From assembly GCA_022495005.1 (NCBI GenBank), contig JAGYXB010000372.1, positions 682,001 to 746,000 on the forward strand: 64,000 bases of DNA, given 5' to 3'. Below are positions 20,501 through 33,797 of the stretch, piece after piece. The stretch comes from Rhyacophila brunnea. Lineage: Eukaryota; Arthropoda; Insecta; Trichoptera; Rhyacophilidae. Position numbers and translations under genes: made by a program. How positions within the stretch are numbered: the stretch's first letter is position 1; each line of letters begins with the position of its first letter. The notes under the pieces are model-generated. The model was not told the DNA's origin and did no database searches. It saw only the letters and a list, made by a program, of their open reading frames with translations.

Positions 20501-20739
20501 TGTGGTTTTAATCTTTAAGTCCTATCCTGTTAATCTATTTTCGTGTAGGTACCGTTTGAAGTATTCTCCTATATTTTTATATAACCTCTGTGAACTCTGA
20601 ATAAATACTTAACTTGGAACTATTTCTATTTTATAAATAAGCTATCCAATACATTTTTATTTCTTGTTAAAATTCATACGTACACCAGAGTGCTTATTTC
20701 AAATTTTAATAGTTTTTTAGTAACTATTAATAATTGCTA

Positions 20740-21000
20740 TTGTGATATATCGAGTAGGTTTATAGAAAGTGTTACATAACATTACAATTATATTGTAGAC
20801 GATGGAATTAAAGATCTGAAAAAAACACAGTTTCTGATAGGAAACGCGTTTTATAAAATGATATAAGTTACTATTCATAATTATGATTATGTCAAGCATT
20901 TTAAGGTTGTGCTTAATTTAAATTGAAGTATGTTCGGGACTCCAAAAATCGAAGTTAAAACGTAGATTATGTACCAATTTACACCACCCAATACCACAGT
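20740..21000 (+). repeat. Intron-2 segment shared with gene 5
   Basis: GGTTTATAGAAAGTGTTA, GGAAACGCGTTTTATAAAAT, GGTTGTGCTTAATTTAAATT and ACACCACCCAATACCACAGT match 62785-62995 in the intron 2 region of gene 5. The introns of genes 2 and 5 are thus paralogous here, grouping these two genes as the introns of 1 and 3 are grouped. Confidence 0.7.
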
Positions 21001-21389
21001 CGGTTTTAATCGATCGATCAGTTCGCGCAACGCCGACTCAAGTACAAGCTTGAGGTAGTACATCAGTGAAACGGCAAATAATTTTCATTCTGAGAGAGAA
21101 TGTCGGGCTGGAAACACGTCACTTTGTTTCGTGATGGCGACGGGCCACTTCATTCTTAAATCGTGTAAAGATGACTAAAAACGTGACCCATTTACTTTAA
21201 AAAGAAAACATGTCATTGAATATATTATTATTGTTACTAATAGAACAATAAACAGAACAATAAATGGACGTATGTTGGATTTATATGACAAATTATATGT
21301 CGTTTGGCATGCGTCATTTGCACCCGCGATCCGCGTATCGCCTAGCCATGATCTTTTTAGACCATGCCTCAACTGATGTACAGCTTTAA

Positions 21390-22080
21390 GCATGACGACA
21401 TAGCTATGCGTATTTTCTACACTTTTTAATATTATTTTTACTAGTGGCATTTACCAATCGATGCTGTAACGGAACCGATGAAACTCGTGCATAAATGACA
21501 GATCGTATTGTATACAAAATAATAGGTAAATACTCTTCAAGAATTTGTTTAATGTAAATATATAATTGAACAAATTGCTCATAATGCTTTATGCGTGACA
21601 CATAACACTATCGCACTCACCTCATCAGGCGGCAGAAGAAGCCGCTCCGCGAACTTCTGATTATGTTCGATTTACAATGCTTGAGACCACTGTAGCGAGA
21701 GAATGCCTCAGCTGATCGCAACGAATTCTGGTGTCATTTTGTGTGTAAAAAACCAAGCTAAGTTATACAGTAACAAACTATTTCATTGGTATCAACAAAA
21801 ATGCCTATAGCAAATAAGAAAAAAATACTTGGTGAAGCTAGTAGTAGTAATTTTGATAGACAGTGAAAATGGAAAACCGTTCAGTCATGGAAAATCTATA
21901 AAAGAAGCGTGGTCAAAATGCTCCCACGACCTTTTCGAAAAATTTCAAACAAGGAAAAATATATTCAATGAATAAAAGATATGCCTTCGTCTAGAAACAC
22001 GGTGAAAGATAAAATCTAGAAGATAGAAAAAACTGCTCGACAGGTCAGACAGTCGAAAGATTATATTTGGGAAATTCTAT
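21390..22080 (+). mobile_element. hAT relic in intron 2 of gene 2
   Basis: It begins around GACGACATAGCTATGCGTAT and includes TACCAATCGATG, then AAAATACTTGGTGAAGCTAG, then GGTCAAAATGCTCCCACGAC and TCGACAGGTCAGACAGTCG. It is cut off at about 22080 (TTTGGGAAATTCTATAGAGG), so the transposon right end seen in genes 1, 3 and 5 is missing. The closest relative is the relic at 63113-63845 in gene 5. Confidence 0.7.
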
Positions 22081-22815
22081 AGAGGTCTTGTCGTGTTCAC
22101 TTGTCAGGGCATTTCTATTAATTAAGATGGCGCTGCTCCGCGCAATAGGTGAATAGAGACAACTTAACTTTTTTATAAGTCTGATACTGTACTGGTGTGT
22201 TTTGCTCCTTTACCTCGTAATATTTTAACTTTATTTTATCATTGAATGATCAATGTGCTTTTAGCATTGGTGTATGGTTGGGTCTTAACTTGCATTTAGC
22301 CGTGTCTTGGCATATTGTTTCCACCTGGATCTTTTCCTATTTTTTTTTAATTTATAGGGGAAACAAACAGTTACATTTTAATTACAAAAATAAGTTTTCA
22401 ATAGAATAATGAAAAGTTTTGACAACCAGCAAAGTTTCCATATATAATTTATAATATAGTTAAGCCTAACAAGATAGAAAGTAAGAATAACATAAATATA
22501 AAGAAATTACTTAAGAAAAGTGAGGAAGACTAATGAAAAGACAAAAAAGTAAGATGTTTTTTAAATGTATAAGTATATAATATATATAAGACATATTATG
22601 TCTATCTATACAAAATTTTGGAGATAGTGCGTTTAAACGAAACAAGTGAATTATTGAATGGATTAACGGTGGAGAAATACATATTATAATTTAAACAAGA
22701 GCGCCGAATAAAAGAGTTTTGTGCATGATTAGAATCCCTACGACTGACATGGTACATAATGGTTATAATGAACTGTTATTTAAAAATCTCATAATACTTT
22801 AAAATGTTTTTTTAG
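22081..22815. other. Intron 2 remainder of gene 2
   Basis: AT-rich with no exon seen. The last 60 bases (GAACTGTTATTTAAAAATCT, then CATAATACTTT) match the sequence just upstream of exon 3 in genes 1, 3 and 5 and lead into the acceptor GTTTTTTTAG at 22815. Confidence 0.5.
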
Positions 22816-24370
22816 ATTATCGCTAGAAGCACTGTACCGGCCAATGTTCCGCGTCTCATATCGTCCTGGGATGCGACTGAAGCACAGGTGTCTAGCGAAG
22901 ACCTACACATTGAGGAACAAGACATCAAGAAAGAACTGAAGGAATATATAGAAATGTTCAAAGATGTCGCCTGTCGCAATAGTAAACGGGATATTTTTCA
23001 ATCGATTAATATGGTAAACACAGAATTATTAGTGGCAGTTATACAACTGGAAAAAAAATCGTTTCATAAACAAAATTTTGTGTGCAGTATCTGTTTTGAT
23101 TTTTTTTCATCGTTAGACCTGATGTTGCTACACAAAGCGATACACAAAACCACAATTGCGAAAACGAACGATTCCGTTGCTAGGCTGGTTAAATGTGACG
23201 ATGTTCATTTTTCAAGATTTCGTCCTGGTCACGTCATGAAGTCACTCAAAATGACTGATTCTGGCGAAAAGCCATTTAACTATTATAAATACAATTACTC
23301 ATGCAGACAGCCTGGTGGCATGAAATCACACAACATGACTCATTCTGGTGAAAAACCATTTAAATGTGATAAGTGCAAATACTCATGCAGACAATCAAGT
23401 GACATGAAAAGACACAAAATGACTCATTCTGGTGAAAAGCCATTTAACTGTGATAAATGCAATTACTCATGCACGACGTCAGGTCGCATGAAAACACACA
23501 AAATGACTCATTCTGGTGAAAAACCATTTAACTGTGATAAATGCAAATATTCATGCAAACGATCAGATGTCATGAAAACACATAAAATGACGCATTCTGG
23601 TGAAAAAACATCTAAATGTGATAAGTGCAATTATTCATGCACGACGTCTGTTTACATAAAAAACACATAAAATGACTTATTCTGGTGAAAAGCCATTTAA
23701 CTGTGATAAATGCAATTACTCATGCAGACGGTCAAATAACATGAAAACACACAAAATGACTCATTCTGGTGATAAACCATTTAAATGTGATAAGTGCAAA
23801 TTCTCATGCAGACAATCAAGTGACATGAAAAGACACAAAATGACTCATTCTGGTGAAAAGCCATTAAACTGTGATAAATGCAATTACTCATGCACGACGT
23901 CAGGTCGCATGAAAACACACAAAATGACCCATTCTGGTGAAAAACCATTTAAATGTGATAAGTGCAATTACTCATGCAGACAGTCAAGTCACATGAAAAG
24001 ACACGAAATGACCCATTCTGGTGAAAAGCCATTTAAATGTGACACATGCACTTATTCATGCCAGACGTCTGGTAACATGAAAACACATAAAATGACTCAT
24101 TCGGGCGAAACGCCATTTAAATGTGATGAATGCAATTACTCATGCAGACAGTCATGTAACATGAAAAAACACAAAATGACTAATTCTGGTGAAATGCCAT
24201 TTAAATGTGATATTTGCTATTACTCATGCAGACAGTCAGGTAACATGAAAACACACAAAATGATTCATTCTGGTGAAAAGCCATTTAACTGTGGTATATG
24301 TAATTACTCATGTAAACAATCTAGTCACTTAAAAACACACAAACTGACTCATACGGGTGAAAAGTCATAA
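22816..24370 (+). CDS. Zinc-finger gene 2, exon 3: C2H2 array with a 1-nt frameshift
   Basis: It follows the acceptor at 22815 and opens IIARSTVPANVPRLISSW, the same frame as gene 1. The isolated finger VCSICFDFFSSLDLMLLHKAIH is intact. The first array finger has lost its zinc cysteines (NYYKYNYSC). Four fingers follow, then the frame breaks at 23658-23663, where an A6 run replaces the expected A5. The frame continues from 23672 with eight more fingers to TAA at 24370, one of which ends HKMTN instead of HKMTH. A two-finger block with -1/2/3/6 residues QSDR then TGRT occurs twice, 421 bp apart (five 84-bp periods plus the extra base). The break sits in a homopolymer, so it may be a sequencing error. 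If real, the protein ends after the fifth array unit. Confidence 0.88.
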
Positions 24371-24840
24371 TGTGATAAATGTTTTTACTCGTGCATAACG
24401 TCCAGTAGCATGAAAATACACAAAAAGACTCATTTTGGTGATAAGTTTTTTAAATATGATTTATCTAATATTTACTCATGCATTTGATCTGGTAGCATGA
24501 AATGGTATAAAAAGACTCACTCTGGTGAAAAACCATTTAAATCTTATATTTATGTAATTACTCATGCACAACGTCCAGTGTCATAATATCGCAAAAATTG
24601 ACTCATTCTGTTGAAAGGTCATTTTAATGAGATGAGTGTAGTTACGCATCCACAACGTTTGGTAGCATGAAATTGCATAAAACGACTAATTCTAGTGAAA
24701 CGTCATATACATAATTATTATGATAAATGCAATTACCCATGCATATATTTTAATAAGACGAAATCACATGAAAGGACCCATTCCGGTGAAAAGCCATTTC
24801 GTGTAAATTCTTATACGCATGCAAATTGTCTGTAAAAGAT
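24371..24840 (+). pseudogene. Fossil zinc fingers downstream of the gene 2 stop
   Basis: Finger remnants persist past the stop: TGTGATAAATGTTTTTACTC, GACTCATTTTGGTGATAAG, TGTAGTTACGCATCCACAAC and CATGAAAGGACCCATTCCGG. They match the relics after gene 1 (13142-13480) but retain one additional repeat (AGACTCACTCTGGTGAAAAA). Multiple stops rule out coding use. Confidence 0.8.
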
Positions 24841-27350
24841 ACTGGCTGTGCTTTACAGTGAATTGTAAACTGTGAAGGAATAATTCGGATGCTGAGAGGA
24901 GAGGGTATGTCTAGGATGCCAGGCCATGAACTTTTATGCTATTGAGGTTGGCTCCATGGTTTTGCTGTCAATCCTGGTCGTATCATCAGTCTCGTTCGGT
25001 ATTGTTCACTGGGTCATCCGGTGCGTGGCACTTGACGGCTTAGCTTAGGTAAGTGTTTATATGCGCACAGTTGATGAATGACTGACGGTTATTTATCGTG
25101 CCAGGCAATGGTCAAATTGTCAGGTGAGTAGGAATTTATCTATTTTTTAGGGCCACCCTAATTGGCGTATTCAGACAAGGCCATTTGAATGTGAAATAAT
25201 TGCTCATGCATAACTTCTGGTAGTATATTTCACGATTTATTTATTTTTAAAAAATCCCGCATTTTTGGGACATAATTTCAATATAATATTATATTATACC
25301 AATAAAGGCGTTAGCTACCCGTTCACCATTTAGCTAGGATTAAGTATCTGTAGTAAAGACTTTGAAATAATGGTCAGTCGAGAAGGGACAGAACGTGCGT
25401 ACGTCATTTTTATCATCAAACGATAACGTAAACAATTATGATTTTTGTAGCCCATTCTATAGCGACATAATATTATTATGTAACCGTATGTTATATTATT
25501 TTAAACCATAGAATAATAATTATTATTGTCTCTATGCTAAATACAGTTTTTGAATACTTCAAACCCACTTGCTCTAGGATATCTCGTTTGTTGTTTGGTG
25601 TATTTTGGATTTGTGTAAGTAGACGTTAGGTCTTAGTGACACAAAAAGTGTATCGAACTCCGTAAGCTAATTGTTTTTTTTAAACCATATCCGATCCTAA
25701 TAGGAACACACGGGCCTCCAACAGATTTTGTTTTTACGAGATACGGATGTCAGCCACTTTCTCCATACTCTGACCCTACACAAATCGAAAAACAATTTGT
25801 GTACATGCCAAATCCTGGATTTGAACCTGGACCCACGACGCTATAAGCCGACGCTTAAGCTGCGTGGCCATCGTGGGACTGTTTGATAGTTCGTAGCTTT
25901 GTTTGGACAAGACATATGACAATTATTAGCAATATGGTGGACACTTTTTCAAGCATATTTATTTTAGTTGAATAAAAAATACAATACCACTCATGTCACG
26001 TTGTTTGTTATTTTTTTTTAATTTTTATGCTCTGCTCAAATAAAACTATAATCGATTAAAACAATATTCTATCTATAAAATATCATTTTTTATGTATGAT
26101 TAAATGGCATAATTTTAGATATTTTATAGATAGAAGAATATTCTTTGGGAAAGTATATTCTGTTATGGTTTGGTTTCGCAAGGAAGGCGATAGACATTTT
26201 TCTATAATTTACAATTTCAACTGTATTAATTAATAAATTATATATCTGAAAACAATGAACAGAAAAATATAAATTATATATAAACTTACATTTGTATTAA
26301 AATGTGAATTTGTCTAAGGAGTCCATCTTATTATTAGGTTGGTAATATTTAGGTATTATTACAATTTAGTTTATTAATTTTTTTATGATGTGCTTAAGAG
26401 ATTTTGACCAATTCATGTTTTTAATATCTTTTAATTATTAAACTTACAATTGTAAAAAAATGTTATAAAATGTAAAATTTATCAGAGTACCCCATCTTAT
26501 TATTACATATATTGTTTAGTCATGTTAAGGTATTATTAAAATTAAGTTTAAGTTTTCTATTTTGTACTTAAGAGATTTTTCACTAATTCATAGTTTTAAT
26601 ATTTTTTATATTTATTTTAAAAAACATCGATTTTTATAAAAATAGAAATGTGTGCAAGCTTCGTATTTTTGCGCTAGGCGCCTTTGCTCATCTATTCTGT
26701 ACACAAGATTGCTATCGATTGTAGTTTTTTACAATTTTTTAAATTGTGTACAATTACAACCAACTTCTTGTAATTGTTACAATAAGTGCTAATACTCCTT
26801 AATTGAATCGTAATACGTGTGACGTCACTAAATACAAAAAAAAATGTAAAACTGTCATCGTATTTCCGTTTATGCCTGTAAATTGGTGTTATTTAATGAT
26901 CTATGCATGCTCCTCTTAATTATTAAGCGTTTGCCTTGTTATGCTAATAATAGTTATGTCCAACGAGATTGGAATTGGTTCTGTCTAAATAAAATGTCAA
27001 GTGACGGAAGTTTTTGTTTTGAATGAATGAGTTGAATGAGAATGATTTTTAGTCCTTTGACAAGTGAAAGGTACCAGTATGACGATAGCTTGGTTAAAAA
27101 CTGTATTGAGTGAAATATGTAAGTATTTTATTTTATATATCAATAAAGAAAATCGGAAACTTATTTGGTTTTAATCGTTTTTATTCACACTATCCCATTC
27201 ATAAAAAGTAGCACCCGTTCGCACAAGGAAACTAGGTAGGCACATTAATATAAGATTCATCATTGTAACCCATAATATAGTTATTGCCACCTCCCGTCAG
27301 AATGCTATGCTGGTTGCTGGTCATCTATTTGGACATGGGAGTGAACAAAT
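24841..27350 (+). other. 3' region of gene 2, paralogous to 13.5-16.0 kb
   Basis: Non-coding and AT-rich, collinear with the gene 1 3' region with small indels. It holds the tRNA-like minus-strand segment at 25808-25880 (B-box GGTTCAAATCC, seen on + as GGATTTGAACC), a deletion remnant of the 230-bp MITE near 26705-26800, and the candidate poly(A) signal at 27142. Homology ends at about 27350. Confidence 0.6.
27142..27147 (+). terminator. Candidate polyadenylation signal, gene 2
   Basis: AATAAA followed by GAAAATCGGAAACTTATTTG, the same context as after gene 1. Use is inferred only from this conservation. Confidence 0.4.
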
Positions 27351-30075
27351 AAATACCTCGGAATGGTCTAAAACGGCGATTTTTATTTTACTCTTTTACT
27401 TATTGTCACGTTATATTACTAATTACATTTTTATCAATTTTTCTTAATGCGAAATGTATGTTATCTTTACAAATGCAATCTCTGGAAGCCTACAATTTTT
27501 CGCTGTCGTTCTCGCTATCAACGATTAGCCTACCTTTTTTGCATACGGACAAACAGCGTTGCCGGATATTATTTTCTCATAATCGACCTTTACTAGACAG
27601 AGTCAGCTCGGAAATGGTTCCGGCCTCTCTAGACCCCCAGAGGAGACGTCATCAAATGTGGACAAGTCGAAGGTGAGACATTATGACGTCATCTTACAAA
27701 TAATAAAAATCGGAAACTCCCCTTTTTAATAAATTATTGACGGTCATAACGTTAGTACGTTTCTATTCCATTCCAATCCAATCAGCGCCGTCTAGTCGGT
27801 AGCTCGGTTATGAGTCAGAATAGGTGTTTGACACCTCTTAACTGTAGTATTTTTATTGTTTATAATAATAATTACTAATGATCTATTAGGTTTTGATGGT
27901 TTATTATTTATGATATTGATAATATAGTGGGTTATTACAAACACTTCAACTATTCATAATTTTTTTTTATTGTGACCCTTGACTTGATAGGTCGGTAATG
28001 GAATTTTAACATAGGTAGGTACTCTATTGTATTGATTTGTTATTTAACAGTATTCGTTGTCAGTGTTTATTTGCCTTTTGGTGAGTGTACACAGTACCTG
28101 AAGATGCCGAAAGGCGAAACCCGGGTCGTAAATAACGACTCAATTGAAATAGTACAAAATTTAAATCCGTTGGAGTTTAAAAGTACATCTATTTTGTTAA
28201 TCCTTCATTATTATTATATTACTTTACTTAATTATCTAATGTTTCGGTAAATTGCAAGACAGATAAACACTTGACAGCTTTAAGTCGCATGACAATATTG
28301 TTTTTCACTATTGTACTGCATCTCCCATGATGCTAATGACCTCACCCATTTTATTGTATTATTATGGGGTCAATTTTTTTTAAGAACTAGGTACCTACTG
28401 CACAATGATTTGGTTTGGTATATTTAAAAAGTAATATTTTTCTTGTTTCATTATCTCATTAATTTCTTGCGATGCCCAAAGCCACATAGATCGCAAGCCC
28501 CGATAGGGTTTAATATGTCATATTGACCGTCTTACGACAAGTCTGAATATTGAAAGGCCTAATACAAACGAGTTTCAAGCAATGACATTAATATGGACGA
28601 ATCATCTGGGGAACAAAATGACACTCACTTTATTGTCGGGTCTGCCGAATGGCATTATCTTTTCTAACGCCATTACAATAAAGGTGATATTGCAATAAAT
28701 TCCTGATGCTTTTTGTTGTGTCTGCCGGATGTTTCGGTTCGAACGGGTTCGCTCAAAGAACATTGACATAAGAAACACTGCTCTAACGCCATTACAATAA
28801 AGGTCATATTGCTATAAATTCCCAATGCGTGATATCGCATACTGGAATTGCGTGACGTCTACCTATGCATGCGAATTTACTTGCTAGCTACTGTATTGAG
28901 TGCATCGTCCATTAATAATGTCATTGGTTTCAAGCAACTGCAGGCACGCACGTCTTGGACATGTATTTTGTCGTGGGTTGATTGACCCGGGGATCCATTT
29001 GTTTGGTTGCTGCTACCTAAAGGTCGATTAATGTCTCTTTTAAGGATAATAAAGAGGCCGATTAGAACCGTTTCCTCGTGTCAAGCCTATCAGTCACCAT
29101 TAGCAAGGGGTGCAAGACTAGTCAATGCGCATCACAAAGACGTAGACATTTTCGGTGACGTGCTATGTATTTTGTTTTCGAAATTTTATTTTATTGTTCT
29201 GTATAAAATTGTAGGTAAGCACTTATTATTATAAATTTTATTTTCCTACTAATACCAATAATAATTTCCTATTCGCTTCATCTTTTTTGTAAGGGTAATA
29301 TTTTGTTATAATGTATTTCTCATGTTGTGTACGTCTTGAATTTAGATTGGTTATGTCCACAATGTCATGTTTCTTAAAGAAATATAAATAGGCATAAAAT
29401 TATAAAATTAATTATAAGTATTTACCTACCTACCTATTTATAATATTTTACAATTAAAAATTTAAGCAATGTCTTTCACATTTATAAAAATAAGTAGCCT
29501 GTGGAAGAAAATATATTTATAATACCTATCAGTTAAAATATAGTGTGTTTAATTACTGCCATTAATTAAATTTATCACATACTCCCCTAGAATCCCAAAA
29601 TAAAATAACAAGAAATTGTAAAATAATACCTATTGCAAATTACATTAATGCACCTCCAATAATAGACTGAGCTAGCCCTACTTATAGCTAATAATTGAGG
29701 GGGTGTTAAAACATTGTTTTGGATGACAGTAAGTAAGGTATAAGGCAAAAATAAGTAATCTTAAATGGAAACCAAACCTAACCTAACCAATAATGCAGTA
29801 CCTATAATCGGCTATTTTCAGAATTTCTTTGCTTTGGCTTCCTGTAAACCGACGTGAACAAACTAATGTTTTAGAATAATATGGATGTAACAGTGAAAGA
29901 ATATTGTATTTTCCCCATAACGATACCGTCAAATCTCTTTTTATTTTCCCCAGAGAGCATAGACAATTATTTTTTTTAATCGAAGTCCTGATGTCTATGG
30001 TATATTTGCCAGTGAAACACGTTAGCCCGAGGTCGTGAAGCTATTGACAGATTTTAATATCAAATACCGCATAAA
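27351..30075. other. Spacer between genes 2 and 3
   Basis: No convincing gene. 27590-27665 matches the dispersed repeat at 1755-1850. Around 28660-28830 a short segment is repeated (TCTAACGCCATTACAATAAA occurs twice, each followed by GGT-ATATTGC-ATAAATTCC). Open stretches here are short and without recognisable domains. The last few hundred bases should hold the gene 3 promoter, and I see no clear core element. Confidence 0.45.
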
Positions 30076-30240
30076 ATGGAAGAAGAAACCGGTGAATTAT
30101 CACATGACGAAACGGCGGAGGTAATCAGCGACGGTGCATACCTATCGATTGACGTAAATCACTACAACAGCAAGGGTCGATTTGACGTGTCAGTCAAACA
30201 GGAAAACATCCAGGACAACGATAGTATACACTTAAAAGAG
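30076..30240 (+). CDS. Zinc-finger gene 3, exon 1
   Basis: 55 codons from ATG 30076 to a strong donor (GAG then GTAAGT), phase 0. The peptide starts MEEETGELSHDETAEVISDG and ends SVKQENIQDNDSIHLKE. It is acidic, and the VKQEN motif matches the same place in the other first exons although the rest has diverged. The next exon is at 40754, across a 10.5-kb intron that contains the Mutator-YqaJ pseudogene. Assignment to gene 3 rests on order, strand, phase and motif. Confidence 0.72.
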
Positions 30241-31210
30241 GTAAGTAGATTTCTAATTTGTTTAGGCGAGTGTATTCAAAATTCTGTTTCAAATGAACAC
30301 AAATTGAAACAATATTGTTTTAATATCTGACGGTACAAACACTGTGTAATTACTTATGTAATACAGGGCTTTTTCAGTCGATTTTATGAAATAAGTATTA
30401 CAAAAGTAATCACGGTCTTGTCTGTTTAGTGGAAGCCAACGGCAAACAAATTTAATAGGTACAAATACCTTCTATATTAACTATACTAGATTAAGGTTAG
30501 GTTGGGGTGAATGTTTTAGGCTAAGGCCACATAGTCAGGTGCCTTGCTTGCAGGTGGCTACGTGCTTGGTGACATACACTACTACGCGGACGCACACTAT
30601 ACTATCGCAATGACCACACTGCACGCTTCGCGCCTTGCTATCTGATTATTAGTCACCTCGTGAGTCTCCCGGCGAACAAACGTGTTGGTAATTTTCATTG
30701 TGTTACCTAACCTAGTGATTTTGCAAGATGGCGGATGTTTCTTCAGTATGACAAACGTCGTGTATTTTTAGGTTATAAATAATGACACGTGGATGAATTG
30801 ACATTATGCACCCAACAAGTTATACTTAAATTCACTGTGAAAAGCAGCTTTCTGGTTAATTTTTAGAGTAACATACAGTTGTTGACTTGAGCGCTCCCAA
30901 ATGTCAAATGGATTCGTACCTAAGCACGTAGCGTGCGATGTGGCAGTGTGAGTTTAGTAGACAAGCATAGCACCTACCCATGTGGCCGAAGCCTTAGAAA
31001 ATAATCTGCTGTTGATTAACACAGTGCATCGTATTAACCATCATCTGTTGAGTAGGTAATAAGACTTTGATTTAAGAGACGCTTTTAGTTTTTTGGTGTT
31101 GTGATCTATGGGCGAATGTCGGCGACGGTCGTTGCGAGTTCGCTCCATACAATTTCAATCTGCGAGTATTTACGTCACACAGCAAGGTTGAATTGCTTGA
31201 GATTAGTCTG
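30241..31210. other. Start of intron 1 of gene 3
   Basis: No exon or clear transposon is seen in this stretch. It has ordinary AT-rich intronic composition with one somewhat GC-richer patch around 30540-30660. Confidence 0.4.
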
Positions 31211-31778
31211 AGGCCATCCTCTCACGCAGAAACTAAAATCCGACAAACTGGTTGCTGATGGAATTCATAAACTGGCCAGTGACATGCTTCGCACACCGAT
31301 CAACTGAAACCCAATACTCTCATAACCTCAAATTGTCATCATATTGTCTGTCCTACTTCATCCTAAGCTTTTTCCGTAATATCTTTACGGGAATATACTG
31401 GCAGCCTGTAATTATACAGGCAGGAGTATTTATTAACATCTGCCACATGTTTTAAATTAATAATAGGTTTGCCCATCTCTAAATTTTGGCGTCTTGACTT
31501 GCTTGTGTATTTCAGTTCAGTGGTACCAACTTTGGTAAGAAAATATGATTTTCGAATTCGAACATCGAATTTACTGATATTGGTACTACTATTTAATGCG
31601 TGGCTGGAAACTGAGAGACTGAAAGACTAGCATGTCGCGTCTCCTCGGTTTCAGTTGCGGAGATTATGAAACTGAGAGATTCCAGTCTCGCCGTCAGCGA
31701 GCCGCCATTGGAATACATTAGCTGGATACTGGAGTTTCACTCTCGTCTTTTTTGAGTATCCTCATAAGAGGATGGCCT
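31211..31778. mobile_element. Non-autonomous TA-flanked DNA element, copy 2 (568 bp)
   Basis: Ends AGGCCATCCTCTCACGCAGA and, on the minus strand, AGGCCATCCTCTTATGAGGA. TA follows on the right (31779-31780), while the left flank is TG. It is collinear with copy 1 at 6200-6776, sharing TCATCCTAAGCTTTTTCCGT and GAGATTCCAGT. Confidence 0.75.
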
Positions 31779-31793
31779 TACTACGTTTGGGAA

Positions 31794-32190
31794 ATCAGAT
31801 CAGAGTGTATTTTTGGGGTGTGACATGTAACACATAATTTATTTTTTCACACGAAAAAAACGCACTCGATTGGATTCGAACCACCGATTGTTCGGTTATC
31901 AGCCGAACTTACTACCTTCCCGCCACAGTACGATACTGCAATCGTGATCGATTATACAGTATAATATTATGGTTTAGAAATGTTCCGTTGCCTAGGCAGC
32001 GAATCTATTATTGTCGGCGATTAGGAATTCCTTACCTAAACAAACTATTAAACGTCACAGTGACAGTTGGTACTTTGAAAATAAAAACAACGATAACTAA
32101 TTATATAATTTAGTAATGCATGTTAAAATTTATAGAAATAATCCAACGGCGCTTCAATAAGCGGCCCGTTTTGTTACGTGTGTTATTTAA
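31794..32190 (-). repeat. Second SINE-like family, copy 2
   Basis: Near-identical to 8571-8968, with the minus-strand B-box GGTTCGAATCC at 31872-31882 and the shared far end CTTCAATAAGCGGCCCGTTT. It starts only about 15 bp after the end of the TA-flanked element. Confidence 0.65.
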
Positions 32191-33797
32191 CAAGACAATT
32201 AAGGGGGAAGGTGTTCCATGTCAGCTATTTTCTGGTATTTTCGGAGGTTAAGCCTGAATCTTACGTAAGATTTATAGAAAAACTATTTATATAATTATGA
32301 AGCTTATTCATCGGCAAATATTTATGTTAAACATTTGATAACTGCATAAAGTATTTTTATGACGTAAAATAATATTCTTTGGAACCTTGAAATGTAATAA
32401 TTGATAACGAAGCCATATTTTTGTGACATTAATAGACTGTGTTGATAACCGTTTTTTCCACTAAATATTATGTCAAAACGTTTATTATAGATAGCTTTAA
32501 TGTTATCAAACATAATGTAGTAAAATATATTCAGTATAATTATAATATTTGCAGTTTCTGTTGGCTCTAAATCTAACGGAATCGACTGGATATTTTGTTA
32601 TTAAAATATGCGATAATTATAGACATTCCAAATAATCTAAAGCTACGTATCAGAAGGGTTATCATTAATCATTGAATAAATGATGAAATATCTTGTTAAA
32701 TATAAATTTATAATACTAAATAGATACATTTTAAAAACAACCATTTCACGAAATATTTGACCAACTCGATGGGACGTCAGACCGCCTGCAAATTTGGCGT
32801 TAGATGTATGGAATCTTTAGCTGGTGCTATTTTCACTTCATATGACCAAAAAAATACGCCAATCCACGAATATTGTATAAAAATATGTTTATAAAAGTGA
32901 ATGCTACAAATTGAGCACAAAAATAGGTGATACAAACATAAATTCGGACAAATTATTCAAAAGGAAAACATATTTTGACATTTGAGGACAAAACAAAAAA
33001 AAATCTGAAGAAATTTGTATTTGCGTCAATTCTACGTTATGTCATACTAAATCATACATTACAATTTTTAACACTGTTGCAATCTATTTTGCCTAATATT
33101 GCAACATAGCAATCAGTTTTCTGTCCCTTTCTATAACTATCTCCCTCTACATTCAAAATAATTATGATTGTAGTAGGTATGTATTTTATAAATTGTGATA
33201 GATTTTATTTTATTTCAGTGAAATATATCAGGTCGTCCAGTATTGCCATATCTACTAAAATATTATTGGATTGATATTTTAGTAAATAATTGAAAGAAGT
33301 TTTTCACCATTTGTATCTACTATTAGTTTTACTATTTTTATTTAATAAATAATACACATGAGGTTTTACGAATTTCACATTTGTTATTAAACATACTTAC
33401 ATAATTTAGAACACCTCAAACACATCGCGAAGTAAAAATATCTATATTTTTTACTTAGCCAAATTATGAATCTACCTAGGTTAGGTACCTACTGATATTT
33501 ATATTACAGAAAATTTAACTTTTACTAAATTATGAATTTGCGAGATTATAATAATACAGATGATTTTAAAGAATACTTTCATCAAATAATAACATAATAA
33601 TGGATGCCTGTACTTACATAATATTTTCCAATGAAATATTTTTTTCTTTTAAATTAACTTTAATTTCGAAAGTTTAGCCTGGCAATACTATGAACGTCAT
33701 TTATTTCAGCGGGAATGCGAAATTTTCATCCTCGGTTTTTGACATAGGTACCTAACAATATTATCACAATTATTTATATCGATTGTACTTACAAAAA
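32191..33797. other. AT-rich intronic DNA before the Mutator-YqaJ gene
   Basis: No exon seen. The left end of the mobile element that should carry the Mutator-YqaJ gene may lie here, but I could not match any segment to an inverted copy downstream of 36613. Confidence 0.35.
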
